Assembly: GCF_007655135.1 (NCBI RefSeq)
Contig: NC_045128.1
Coordinates: 19,128,811-19,192,810 of the forward strand
DNA: 64,000 nucleotides
Direction of reading: 5' to 3'
Source: Punica granatum
Taxonomy: Eukaryota > Streptophyta > Magnoliopsida > Myrtales > Lythraceae
Part shown: piece after piece, positions 44,391 through 57,000 of the stretch
Layout: each line of letters starts with the position of its first letter
How positions within the stretch are numbered: the first letter of the stretch is position 1
Notes under the pieces: model-generated
The model's input: only the letters and a program-made list of their open reading frames with translations
The model's database searches: none
What the model was told of the DNA's origin: nothing
Translations under genes and position numbers: made by a program

Positions 44391-46080
44391 GACTACCTAC
44401 GAAAAGCGTTCCCTGCGCGCGGTCGAAACTATGAGTAGCACAGCGGAAGAGGGACTTTTGTTGTAACTCGAATGCCGATCTTAATGAAAATACTTTTGCA
44501 TGTTTTGAAATCGTCGCACCTGTATATTCTTTCTCCTCATTTATTTCAAGCACTTTCGCCTGCTGAAAAGAATTATTTTCATTGCTAGGTTCCACTCAAG
44601 CGCAGCCAACCGACACAGCGACTTGTGTATTCCGAGCTGCGCTTTTGAGATGCCGACCCCACCCACCGCAGTGGATACTAACCAACCGACGGAGAACCAT
44701 GTGCCTTGCAAAAACATACTCCTCCTTAAACTCTCTCTTTACATTTATCTAAATGCATTCCCAAGCGGATTCCGGACAAGAAAGGGGCATTAGGACAGTT
44801 CTCAGGACGCCCTATTGGTTTTGTCGGATTTGTTTGATTTGTTTGTCCTCATGGAACTCGGCTCCTCCGGCCCTCCTTAAGACGGCTGCGCATGCCAACT
44901 CGCAATTGGGGAAAGTACACCTATACGGCTCACAAACACAGTCTGGCCTACTCTAGGGTGGCGATGATTATACTCCCGGAATTGAGTGTTCTCCACGCGC
45001 GGCACCCCATGGGTCGCGCGCCGGACGAAGGAATTTCCCATGGGTCCACCTTACATTTCTTACCGCATATTCCACCTCATAATCGCCTAATGCATCATCC
45101 TCTTTGTCATCCTTCACAGGGACACGCCGGTCGCGGGCGAAGAGCGATGCGCGGGTTCACACCTCCTCAAGAACTCCTATCGGGTCTTTCTTCCTATACT
45201 TCAGTAGGGAAGGGCCCGACAAGGAGGTACCCCCTATGAAGCTAACGACGGAAGCATCCGAATGCCGTATGCCTTCAGCGCAACCGTCTCAATCGACAAA
45301 CAAACATGCCTATCGGCTTTGAGGGCACACCTCTCCGGCGTACAACTGATGCTGGAGCCACAAGCACGATCGGGGACGATGATTGTACAAGGCGCCCACC
45401 TTAGGTCACATTAATAATGAAGATCGGGGCATTCGCATTCATCATTCACATGGAGACCACCTCGGACATCATCCGGCTGTCCAAGCAACGTACACTGGGG
45501 CATCCCTGGTTAAAGTTCGCCTGAAGTTGCCATAGTGGGTCACTCCAACAAATGACACTGGAATGCTCCTAGTCATCCGCATCAAGAATGGGCATCTTCC
45601 ATAGCAAGTATCAGGACAACCTCGGTCACACACTCCCTAGGGCAATTTTGCATTTTTCTTTCTCTAGACAACAGGGGAAATCACTTGTAAAGATTGCAAG
45701 GACGAAGAACACGTAGTTCGGCTTCCGAATGCATGAAGAACAAACACCAAGTCTCCACGAGGCAAAGCGCATCAAAGCGCCTGCAACAACGAAAAAGTCG
45801 GGAAAAGTAAAACAAATACATGGGGACACGATACAAACCCCAGCTGCAAGGAAAAAAAAAACAGAGCGAAAAGAAGCGGGAAAAACCCGCCAATGAAGAG
45901 AGAGAGAAAAGATGCGGGAAAAACCCGCCAATGAACAAAACAAGGTACCGCCGAGATATAAAACTCTGGCACCGCCAATTCGAAAAGAAATCAACAAGCC
46001 CCGACAAAAAGGGGAGAGCAGCAGACGCAACACCTCGACGGAGACAGAACGTAATGCACTCGGAGGTCGAATCATTCGAA
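44391..46080 (+). other. E2 3' non-coding region, part 1 (replaces pro-pol)
   Basis: There is no pol similarity. A poly(A)-like stretch lies just after gag (44440-44510). From about 44700 the sequence is collinear with E5 61240-62500, for example the GGTCGCGCG...GGAATTTCCCATGGGTCC block near 45010 and 61560. Long open frames on the minus strand here (45626-46132) are hydrophobic and Phe/Ser-rich, without homologues I recognise, and not preserved in E5. Confidence 0.7.
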
Positions 46081-46127
46081 CCCTTCGCCCTTGCAAACTC
46101 GAGAGGCAAAAGTTAGGGCAAAAGAGA

Positions 46128-46225
46128 GGCACGACTGAAAATCCCGAGGCGGGCGGTCGTGGTAAAAGGAGAGTTCATCCCCTTTAGGTTGAGAGGCATG
46201 GCCCCGAGGCGGGTGACCGTAGCAA
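46128..46225 (+). other. Hairpin cassette in E2 3' region
   Basis: CACGACTG (46130-46137) nearly pairs with CGGTCGTG (46154-46161), giving CACGAC/GTCGTG. A second, weakened hairpin is CATGG/CCGTA (46197-46221). Each ends in a (G/C)NAAAAGGAGAG tail. A third CTAGG-type hairpin present in E5 is deleted here, leaving only its tail at about 46105-46118. Confidence 0.65.
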
Positions 46226-47082
46226 AAGGAGAGTAAAATGAGAGATAAGCAAAACAGTCATCCTAGGCTCTCGCACACTGCGCGGACCAGGGATCCCCAA
46301 GGGAAATGGCCAGGTTGTCTACTCCGACACGATCCCCGATCGGCTCTCCTACCGAGCTCAATCGTCCAAGGCGGATTCTTCTTCAAGCACAGCGGGCGAC
46401 CAAGCACGCAATCCAAACAGTTCAAGACAGCCAACACCAACCGAAGGACGGAAGAGAATGGGGGTACATCTCACGGCAGGCGTGAACTCGTGTATCCTTT
46501 CAGTCCTGGGGCAACGTGCTCCCCAAGCTTTCTCTTTTCTCTTTGTCATTGCACAACTCCAAAATGGATCACAGCCACCCTTCAATCGGCTACCACAAAG
46601 CCAAAATCCTATACATTTCTTTCCGGGAGTCTAGTCATAACACTCTGAAAATGACTAGACCGATGTCTGACCAAATTTGAACAAAATTCCGCATGCGGGT
46701 TACAAATGCAGCCGCCCTACGGTACCCTGATGAGAAGGGTCCTAAGCTCATGGGCGCGTCGAACAACCGATAGAGCCGCTTGGGCACCTTTGAGAACGTC
46801 TCGATATGCCCATGCAAGGTCAACAGGAGCCCCGGAGGCCTCGCATCGGGGCCTCTGAAAGTGGGACCCCCATTCACATCACCAAATCAAAACTCTCCAC
46901 GGGTCGCCCAGGCGACTCGAAACGGAAGAGCATGCGTCACAAACACTTCCTTTTACCTGTGCTTACAAATCGCTAGTAATCCCATGACTTGATAATGATG
47001 TTAGGATCACAGATGCCAAGCAGCTAGAACCATGGCAGGCGTTGATTCTCGGTCTCACGGGGTACGTAGGCGTTCACTTTCA
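46226..47082 (+). other. E2 3' non-coding region, part 2
   Basis: Collinear with E5 62700-63540, ending in a GGNTACGTAGGC word (about 47059-47070 and 63528-63540). No gene recognised. Confidence 0.7.
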
Positions 47083-48037
47083 TGCAGGGCCAAGTCCCGT
47101 CATTATCACTATTCTGCAGGGCCAAGTCCCGTCATTATCACTATTCTGCAGGGCCAAGTCCCATTATTACTCTTCTGCGGGGCCGAGCCCCATCTTTACT
47201 TTTATGTAGGGCCGAGTCCCATCTTCACTTTTATGCAGGGCCGAGTCCCATCATTACTCTTCTGCAGGGCCGAGCCCCATCTTTACTTTTATGTAGGGCC
47301 GAGTCCCATCTTTGCTTTTATGCAGGGCCAAGTCCCACCACCACTCTTATGTAGGGCCAAGTCCCACCATCTTCACTTTCATGCAGGGCCAAGTCCCATC
47401 ATCATTTTTCTGCAGGGCCAAGTCCTGTCATCATTTTTCTACAGGGCCGAGCCCCATCTTTACTTTTATGCAGGGCCGAGTCCCGTCTTCACTTTTATGC
47501 AGGGCCAAGTCCCATCTTTACTTTTATGCAGGGCCGAGTCCCGTCTTCACTTTTATGCAGGGCCGAGTCCCGTCTTCACTTTCATGCAGGGCCGAGTCCC
47601 GTCATCACTTTTCTGTAGGGCCGAGTCCCGTCTTCACTTTCATGCAGGGCCAAGTCCCGTCATCACTTTTCTGTAGGGCCGAGTCCCATCTTCACTTTTA
47701 TGCAGGGCCAAGTCCCATCATTACTCTTCTGCAGGGCATTACTCTTCTGCAGGGCCGAGTCCCATCTTTGCTTTTATGCAGGGCCAAGTCCTACCATCAC
47801 TCTTATGTAGGGCCAAGTCCCACCATCTTCACTTTCATGCAGGGCCAAGTCCCATCATCATTTTTCTGCAGGACCGAGTCCCGTCATCACTATTCTGCAG
47901 GGCCGAGTCCCGTCTTTACTTTTCCATAGGGCCGGGTCCCATCTTTGCTTTTATGCAGGGCCAAGTCCCATCATTACTTTTATGCAGGGCCAAGTCCCAT
48001 CATTACTTTTCTGCAGGGCCGAGTCCCGTCTTCACCC
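47083..48037. repeat. Tandem array of about 32 units of 28-33 bp in E2
   Basis: Consensus GCAGGGCC(A/G)AGTCCC plus a pyrimidine-rich spacer (ATCTTTACTTTTAT). Unit length varies, and since most word variants lack stops the array is open in all three + frames, giving repetitive peptides that should not be called genes. Confidence 0.95.
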
Positions 48038-48354
48038 TTTGCTGCATGGGCCCATAAGCCCGTGTTCTTACCTCCCTGCACCACACGGACCCATAAACCC
48101 GTGTCTCTACTTTTCGTAAACTTACAATTTACTGCTTTTCGGACTTCGTGTCCACGGACTTCGCGTCCATTTTACTGCTTTCCGCGGGCTTCGGCCCTTC
48201 ACCTACTACTTCACATCCTCCAAATCCCACTCATGCTACTATCTCATGACAGGAGGGGCAAGCTACCACGGAGAACAACGACAGAAGCGGTCGCCGGGAC
48301 CAAAAAGGGTGCCTCTCATGATCTTGGCTACATCCTCTAACCGACCATGCAACC
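48038..48354 (+). other. E2 mini-hairpin stretch before the polypurine tract
   Basis: Contains CACGG-CCCATAAA-CCGTG, GGAC-TTCG(T)-GTCC, a second GGAC-TTCGC-GTCC and GGGC-TTCG-GCCC hairpins (about 48085-48196), joined by TTTACTGCTTT words also found in E5. Remaining bases show nothing recognisable. Confidence 0.6.
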
Positions 48355-48368
48355 AAAGAGGGGCAAGC
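48355..48368 (+). other. E2 polypurine tract
   Basis: AAAGAGGGGCAAGC lies directly before the 3' LTR; identical to that of E3. Confidence 0.85.
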
Positions 48369-51300
48369 TGTCAGCACCCCATTTTGGCCCACCGGCTTCC
48401 CACACGAGGATTTCCGACCGAGGCCCGGGACACTATTCATCACCCGTCAATCAGAGACAAGTAGGCGAGCATGGGGTCATGAGCGATAGGAGAAGAGCAC
48501 GGTCTACTGAGAAAAGCGGAGGAAAGCCATCGGAAGAACGAACGAACAAGGAATCCTCGAAACGACGGAGCTGACACTGTCAGTGCCAAAGTGACCAACG
48601 AGACGTCCGGGCGCATTTCCGGGGCATCCTGCTTAAGCGGGACACCCCGATCTCCCACGGACGCCTTTTCTGACAGAGCTCTCGGGGTTCGCTCCACTGA
48701 CAAGCAAACGGCCCCTCAAAATGGGCCCTCAGGCACCCAAGGACCACCGGGGCCGGGGAACAAGCTTCAGACGACCTTTTAGAACTAGGCTCGGTCACCC
48801 GAAATACGTTTCAGTGGTCGCGAACGCCTCCCGGCGAGCCTTCGGGTATTTCCACGGAAAGCAGAGATCACAACGATCTCTGAGTACCTCACAATAATCC
48901 CCAAGCATCTCAAGGCATTCAGGGCGCACTGAGAAAATCCCGGTCAAAGTCCCTAGGTCCTCCCGGGCAACGGTCCCCGACCGAGGACGACGGGCGAACG
49001 ATCCCCCGCGGGGCAAAAGGATCGCCAAAACGAATGCAGGCATGCACAAAGAACAATCGGGGATTGAGGGACGCCAAATTCCACCCCGAACGTCCGAACA
49101 GGGCAAAACCGACTCTTGAGGGGCCGAGTCGCCCGAACGTCCGTCCACACGACGCATGGCGATATTAGGCTCATTCAAATCCTCGTCATTCAAGCGTTCC
49201 AAATCCATAAATTAATTGGACGTCGGAGATCGGACGCGCGCTCAATCAAGTCCCAAGCATTTTCCGGCTTTTCTCTCAACCGAATGGGACCCACAGCTCA
49301 AGCCAAGCCAAGCCATCAAGCCGCGGCTTCCCCCCCATGGCCAGCGGCTCCACCCTCCACCACACATTTTGAATTTCCCTCACATCCATCACCTCCCTCC
49401 ATCCATCCATCACACCCATCACCCATCCATCACACCCATCACTCCCCTTTGCCTTCCCCTACACTCCACATGACATCTTCCCCTCCCTAATTCCCCTCCA
49501 ATTTCGGCAGCCCATGTTTAAGCCCTTTAACCACACTTAACTTCACTTAATCACACCGTTAGAGCTCCCTATAAGTTCCCTTTCATCATTAGACTTAATC
49601 ACTTCTTCATTCTCCTTCTCTCTCAAGCCAATCTCCCTCTAGAATCCTCTCAAGTTCCAGCACACTCTCACTCATTCGTCCGCCCCAAGCCAAGGCCGAA
49701 AGCGGCCAAAATCGCCGGAAAACCACCCGGTATCCCGATAACCACCCGACCCGACTTAAGCCAAAAATCATCAAACTTCCTAGCCTACATATTTCCCACC
49801 CCCTAAGTCCATTTCCGGGCTTAGATTTTCGATTTGAGGCCTTCAACACCCCGTTCTAGCCGAAAACATAATCGGGTCCCTAGAGCATACCCGCGCGCGC
49901 CGGACACTTCCTCGACGTGCCATCTCTTCCCACGGCTTCGGAGAGTCGTGCCATCACGTTCAAAGGGTTCCTCATAACCCTCACCCTCCCCCGTGAAGAG
50001 GTGGTCATGGTCCAAGGGCCGATCAACCGTGCACAACCGCCATTCACCCGTTTCTCTCATACCGGGTTTTCCTCATTTTTACCGAGTTTTCTCTCACTTT
50101 TTCGGGTTCGTTCAGGCCTTGGCACGCTCGGGTCTGCCCGTGCTCGTGTAGATCCGTCTCCTAGGAGTCCAACGAACCCGACCTCGCACCGTGCTGTGAC
50201 CGGAGCAAGCGTGCCGACCCGTTTTTCCACGAACTGCCGCGGCTGCCAACTTACGGGTCCCTCACCCGTAGCCGCCCATCCGAGTCTTGTGACTCCCACG
50301 GCCACTTCCCCGACTCTTTTCCTCGTACATCGGGGCTAGGTAATGCTCCTTTACGACTTAGACGAGTTAGAATCTTAGCTCTTTACTTGTACGAAGTGTT
50401 TATACGTTTTAAAGGTATGGAATGCTCGAAAGTTTATGTTTTTCCTTCGGATCCATGCACACCCATGCACTTTCATGCACGTACGTCCATCATGTCTCGT
50501 TTATATGCCCATATAACGTCTATGCCGTGAGGGGAAAGGACTAGAATCGAGGAAGAAGAGGCTTTCAAGCCATGGTTGGACCATGGGAACCCACGGTCTA
50601 TGTCCAAAGGGGGGACCCGTGGGTTCTTTTGGTCCTTCCGAGGCCTAATCGGCCTCTTCTCCCCCGAAACTTGTTAGTTCCCGTGTTATTATCGTTATTT
50701 CGTTGCATGAGATGTATTGGCATGGCGGGAAAAGACACGGATCGGGGTCGAAGAGCCCACCTTGACCCATGCGAGTCACGGGAACTCACGGTTTCCCTTG
50801 AAAGGGATGGCCGAGAGCTCCCTTGGACCACACGGTCCGAGGCGGCCTCTTTGGCTCCGAGATAGGTCGGTTCCCGCATTTCACGCTTTCCCATCATATG
50901 AGTTGATGCCGTCTTTGTTGTTTCCGTTTAAACACCTCGTTCGTGCGTGTTTGTATGATTTTATGTGACCATGATGGTGATAGTGTTGAGATGATTAGAA
51001 CATGTATCATTAACGTGTTTAATACGTCATGCATACAAGGAATGGCCCGAACCAAGGTGATAGACCACCCGTGACCCAAGGCGGGTCAAGGGAACCTCTC
51101 GGCTTAGTCCCTCGAAGGATGGCCGAGTGTCCCTTGACCCCTCCCGGATCAAGGGTGACCTTCTTCGTCGTTTCGTGTTCGTTCCTTGGAGTTGAGTGCA
51201 TTTATGCTCGTGTTCTACCGCTAGCCATGCATCAATTTCGCGACGGATAAATTGACCTCGGGTCGTTACCCATTAAACCCATGGCACCTATAATATGAGA

Positions 51301-53275
51301 TCACTACCATCGAATAATGTCACAAACGGGATGAACGGGACGTATTATTTGGATAATTAAATCATTTGGACTAAACAATTGGGTGAATCAATCCTCAATT
51401 TGTAAACGCATCGATGACTTACGGAACGGTGAAAATGCCCTTTTTCATTAAAAATCTCACAATTTCAAAATACCGAGATACGTAACACGAGTGGAATTGA
51501 TGTCTAATGAGTACTCGTGTACCATGACTCGAGTCCGGGCCCGATTTGAGGCGGCTCGAGTCGAGGTGCGCGAGTCCTCCTTAGACTCCTTCGTGCGACG
51601 TGATCTCCAATTTGCATACAAACACCACAATTTTATTCCAAGGGCATAATCGCCATTCCGTGACTCACCGATACCCTAGGCGCTAGGGAGCCGGAAACGC
51701 CTCGATCTATGGACTGAAAGGGGCAACCCATCCGAGTACGAGTCTCATTCGTATAGCCCATTCCGTCCATTTTCGGTGTTCCTATCTTCCTATCATAGAT
51801 TCGGTGGGGAGCATTTTACTTCAATTACAAAACACGAACAACCGGATTAATCGTACATTCGACTTAATCGAACCCTAGACAATGGATAGGTGGGATAATA
51901 GATCCCAATCTAGAGTCAAAACACGAGTTTGGTTAAATCGGTGAAACCGCAGTGACATTTAACTGAATAAAAGTCATAAAACAAACACACACATGTAATT
52001 GGCTTAGAACCTTATCCTAGCCCGCCCTCCATGTTTGCCTAGGTTAGATGCATTGTTTGCCAATCAACCACGGGTAATAACTGATTAAATCACGTACAGT
52101 CGGCCTAATACCCAATTCGTTTGCATTCATTGACACTTGTCAGTTATTGTCAGTTGCTTTCTGTATTGTGTCAGTTATATCAGTTTTCTTCTGTTTTATT
52201 CTGGCTCTTGATGATTTATTGCGGTTCGGGCCCGAACCCATAGGTTACGAGTTGCACGGGGTCCAACGCCCCAAATTACCGAACACGAGGTCCAACGCCT
52301 TTTAACTCACCGAGCGCGTGCAACCCGAGTGCGGAATAGGATCTAGCCTCGATTCACCGCCACACTCCGAATACGGCCTATGTGGAAGGCGGATTTGGAT
52401 TGAGCGCGTGAAACGTGTCTAGATATCACCCGGGAGCTCGATCGATCCAACGGTTACAGTGGAAACAAATCATTTTTCTGCAAATCGTCGGTTCGATCGG
52501 ACCCGACCCCCGGCTCTTCGAGCCCGCGTTGCCTTAATTTGTTTATCGGTTATCCAAAACACACGGTGAGCCGGAGCGGAATATTGGCCCAATGTAAACC
52601 GATCGGGATCCATTTATTTCGTTCAGTTGTATTCTGCAATTATTCGAGTGTACATTGTGAGGATCTTATTTGTATGTTTATTCATATACTTGTAAGGATC
52701 CCGGTCGGTGAGCAAGAGGTCCGAGTGTCGAGTCGATTAAGTCGGTCTATCGTCACCAAGGGATGAGTAAGCTCGAATAATCGTAGTCTTGGTCCGCGCA
52801 GGGAATCGACCGTCACGGTTCGAAGAACTGTAACGCTAAGATAGCGAACCGATTCTTTGACTCACAAGCCTACTCATCCTTCAGATTCTTGGCCCAACTC
52901 AATCGACTCATCGATTTTACGGTGTCAAAACGGGCGAGTCAAGTGCGACCCTAAATCACGCGGTAAATAAACAAAATGGCAAGCCTAGCAAGCTAGAGTA
53001 CCGAAAGGGCGTGCGGGATATAGGCCCGCAAGTAATAGAACCCCCGAATTCGGAATTTTCAGTTTCGTATGACCATTGCCTTAGCATTTAGGTGTACCCC
53101 GTACCCCTAGACCCGGGCGACTCAACGGCCCTCGTCCTACGGGTCGTAAACAGTAAGTGGCGACTCCTTCTCACGTGCGTCCGTCGCGCGTCCCCGGGAA
53201 GGTGGACACTCCCAAGCCGCGTTTGCTTAGGCGCGCGCATGCGTGCCCCGACGAGATTAAATTCGGGTGCGCACA
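48369..53275 (+). repeat. E2 3' LTR (4,907 bp)
   Basis: Partner of 7226-12232, ending GGTGCGCACA before the CACGA TSD. It shares all landmarks: TATAAG 49570-49575, hairpin/donor about 50325-50343, H1 about 50575-50635, palindrome 52223-52238. Confidence 0.95.
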
Positions 53276-53280
53276 CACGA
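53276..53280. repeat. TSD of E2, right copy (CACGA)
   Basis: Matches 7221-7225. After it E1 gag continues. Confidence 0.95.
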
Positions 53281-54002
53281 ACCGGGCACGCCGACTCATG
53301 CAGCCCAGTTCGCCTCACTGACACATTTCTTCCCCGAGGCTGACACCGAACAGGAACGAAGGCTCAAGAGGATGGAAGAAACGATAAGGGCCCTACAAGC
53401 GGGTGATGCTCATTCCGACGCGCGCTACGGCGACTGCAGCCTATTCCCGGCTATGCGGCTGCCCCCGAAGTTCAAGATTCCGGAATTCAAGACTTATTAG
53501 GGCACGACGGATCCGCGCCACCATCTCCGCCACTACCGGGGGAAGATGCTGCAATATTGGGAATACGAGGAGTTTGTCATCCACTCCTTCCAAGACAGCC
53601 TGTCGGGATCGGCCCTCGATTGGTTCATGTCACTGAAGGTTGAGGACATCCCGACGTGGGAGGATCTCTTCCGGAAGTTCACCGACCAATACCGATATTG
53701 CGCGAAAGCACCTCCCACCCTCCTGGAGTTAAGCACCAAAGAGATGGCGAGGGGCCAAAAGTTCGAAGAGTATGCCGCCAAATGGCGTGCCCAAGCCGCA
53801 AAGCACATTCCCTCGATCAGCGAGGCGCAACAGATCCAATTGTTCCACTCCACACTGAGAGGAGTGTACTATTCGCACCTATCGGCATACACTTCGTCAT
53901 TTTCCGACCTCATCGAGGCCGGGAAGGAGTTGGATTTGGGCATCAAGCTCGGAAGGATGGAGGACCCCACCAACAAAGGAGATGAGTCGTCGAAGAAGGT
54001 CC
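53281..54002 (+). pseudogene. E1 gag, capsid part, between E2 and E5
   Basis: Continues E1 gag with PGTPTHAAQFASLTHFFPEAD, KRMEETIRALQAG and FKIPEFKTY, then a TAG (53498-53500) where E2 has GAG. The same frame resumes with MLQYWEYEEFVIHSFQDSL, GSALDWFMSL and LFHSTLRGVYYSHL. It is cut after ...EDPTNKGDESSKK at 54002 by E5. The zinc knuckle and everything downstream of E1 lie beyond E5, outside the window. Confidence 0.92.
53998..54002. repeat. Presumed TSD of E5, left copy (GGTCC)
   Basis: These five bases precede the E5 LTR. The matching copy would lie beyond 64000 and cannot be checked. Confidence 0.5.
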
Positions 54003-57000
54003 TGTCAGCACCCCATTTTGGCCCACCGGCTTCCCACGGGAGGACTTCCGACCAAGGCCCGGGTTACTATTCATCACCCGGCAATCGGAGGCAAATAGGC
54101 GAGCACAGAGTCATAAACCACAGAAGAAGAGCTGGGTCCATTAGAAAAGCTGAAGAGAGCAGTCGGAAGAATTTACAGACAAAGAACCCCGAAAACAACG
54201 GAGCTGACACTGTGGCACTATTCATCATCGAGTCACCGAAGCACCGAAAGGTGCCCAATATGGGGCTTCAAAAATCCCCCTCAGTGCCAAAGTGACCAAT
54301 GACGCGTCCGGGCGCATTTTCGGGACATCCTGCTTAAGCCGGGACACCCCGATCCCCCACGGACGCCTTTTTTGACATAGCTCCCGGGGTTCACTCCACC
54401 GACAAGTAAACGGCCCTTCAAAACGGGCCTACAGGCACCCAGGGACCATCAGGGCCGGGGAACAAGCTTCAGATGACCTTCCGGAACTCGACTCGGTTTC
54501 CCGATGGACGTTTCAGTGGTCATGAACGTCTCCCGGCGAGCCTTCGGGGCACGTCCACGTAGAGCACAGATCACAACGAGCCCCGAGCACCTCAAGACAT
54601 TCAGAGCACACTGAGAAAACCCCGGTCGAAGTCCCTAGGTCTTCCCGGGCCAATGGTCCCCGATCGAGGATGACGAGCCAACAATCCCTCACGGGGCAAA
54701 AGGATCGTCAAAACAAATACAAGAATGCACAGAGATCAATCGGAGGTCGAAGGGCATTAAATTCCACTCCGAACGTCCGAACGAGGCAAATCGATTCTCG
54801 AGGCGTCGAGTCGCCCGGACGTTCGTCCACGCGACGTATGGCGATATCGGGCTCGTTCAAATCCTCGTAGTTCAAGCATTCCAAATCTTCAAATTAATTG
54901 GACATCGGAAGTCGGATGCGCGTTCAATCAAGTTTCAAGCGTTTCCCGGCTTTTCCCTCAACCGAATGGGACCCACAGCCTAGCCAAGCCAAGCCATCAA
55001 GCCGCGGCTCAACCCCAAGCCACGGCTCAACCCTCGGCTCGAATTGACAGCCCCGAGCCGCGGCTCAAGCCCCCATGGCCGGCGGCTCCAAGCCCTCCCC
55101 TCCACAAATTCAAATTTTGGCTCTTACACCCATCACTTCCTCTCACATCTATCAACTCCCATCACCCATCCATCCCACCCATCACCCCTCTTGCTTCCCC
55201 TACACTCTACAAGACACAAACCCCTCCCTAATCTTCCCTCCATTTTCGGCAGCCCATACTTAGGCCTCCTAAGCACACTTCACTTTCCCTAATTGCTTCA
55301 TTAAGCCTCCCTTTATAAGCCTTTGCATCATTATCTTTAATGACTTCTTGAACTTCACTCTCTCTCAAGCCAATCTCTCTCAAGGACTCTCTAAAACCTC
55401 AGCCCACTCCCTCACTTCCGTCCCCCCTTACCAAGGCCGAAACCGGCCAAAACCGCCGGAAAACCACCCGGTATTCCGGTAACCACCCGGCCCGACTTAG
55501 CCCAAAATTCTCAAACTTCATAGCCTACATATTTTCCACCCCCTAAGTCCATTTCCGGGCTTAGATTTTCCATTTGAAGCCCCCAACGTTGAGTTCTGGT
55601 CGCATGAAGAATCGGGTCTCCTAGGCGTTACCCGCGTGCACCGGACACCTCCACGCGTGCCATTTCTTCCCACGACTTCGGAGAGTCGTGCCATCAAGTT
55701 TAAAGGGTTCCTCACAACCCTCACCCTCTCTCGTGAAGAGGTGGTCACGATCCGAGGGCCGACCAACCGTGCACGACCTCCGTTTGGCCCATTTTCGCTA
55801 ACCAGTTTTTCTGTGTTTTCACTGGAACTTCTCTCACCATTTCCGACTTATTCAGGGTTCGGCACGCTCGGAGCTCTCCGTGCCCACCTAGATCTGCCTC
55901 TTAGGAGTCCAACGAGCCCGACCTTGCACCGTTCCGTGATCGGAGCGAGCGTGCCAAGCCGTTCTCCCGAGACTGCCGCGCCTGCCCACTTACGGGTCCC
56001 TCACCCGTAGCCGCCCAAACCGAGTCTTGCGACTCTCGTGGCCGCTTCCCCGATTCTTTCCCTCGTACATCGAGGCTAGGTAACACCCCTTTTAACTTAG
56101 AGGAGTTAGGATCTTTGATATTTACTTACGTGTGGTGTTAATATGCTTTAAAGGTTCGGGATAGGTGAAAGCTTGCATTTTTTTCTCGGATCCGGATGTC
56201 TCATGCATGCCATACAACGTCCAGCATCTATTTACTTTATCTATCATGCTCGTAAACTACATGAATGTATATCTCATGAGGGGAGACGACGTGGATCGAA
56301 GCGGGAGAGGTCCCGAGTCACGGCCGAACCATAGAACCCACGGTCTAGCCTTGAGGGGGTGACCCGTGAGCCTCTATGGTTCCTCCGAGGCTAGGGTACT
56401 TCTCTTTCCTCGAAGCTAGCCGGTCCCCGTTCCCTTTTGCCGCTGTTTTGTCATGTACCACGTATTAGCATGGTGGGAATAGGCTTAGATCGGGTTTAGA
56501 GAGCCCCCTTGACTCGCGTGAGCCATGAGGACCCACGGCCACTCTTGGATGGGTGTGGCCGAGAGTCCCCTTGGACCACACGGGTCTAAGGTGGTTTCTC
56601 CCATCCCGAAATGAGTCGGTTCCCATGTTTCACATTTTTTCCATCGTATGAGTCGACGTCATTCTTTGTGGATTTCGTTATATTATGTGTCATGTGTACG
56701 TGTTTGTGTGTCCGTTTGCGTTTGAGAGACCTTGACGGCGTCGACTTTCTTTTGTTTCGTTGAAATAGATTTCGTTCTTGAGTTTAAGCATGTTATGCAT
56801 GTAAGGCATGATTGGAATCGTCCCTTGGGATTGTTTGTATCCGTGTCTCATATTTTCGTTATTCACATGATAATTGGATGATGGATACATAAATTTTGAA
56901 CAATCCCCCATTAAAACCGAGATAACCACATGAAATTACCACCACCGAATAATTTCACAAACGGGGAAATAGGACGAATCATTCGGTTAATTAAACCACT

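Larger units (their letters stand above)
7226..53275 (+). mobile_element. E2: non-autonomous Ogre-type element (ORF1 and gag only), itself split by E3
   Basis: Both LTRs, the TSD, primer-binding site, leader, ORF1, gag, a long 3' non-coding region and the polypurine tract are present. Without E3 and its duplicated TSD the element is about 18.4 kb. No protease, RT, RNase H or integrase similarity is found between the gag stop (44390) and the 3' LTR (48369); that 4 kb holds non-coding sequence, a hairpin cassette and a 29-32 bp tandem array. The LTR pair is nearly identical over long stretches, with local clusters of differences and a few indels, so insertion is not ancient. E2 needs pol in trans. 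Confidence 0.93.

Noticed and set aside
45626..46132. Hydrophobic minus-strand open frames of 142-168 codons (also 62039-62519) as possible membrane proteins
   Set aside because: E5 and E2 copies are not preserved in one frame, the composition is Phe/Ser-biased from purine-rich + strand, and they oppose the element's sense.
47032..48340. Repetitive plus-strand open frames of 130-214 codons
   Set aside because: Produced by the 28-33 bp array, open in all three frames; no non-repetitive domain.
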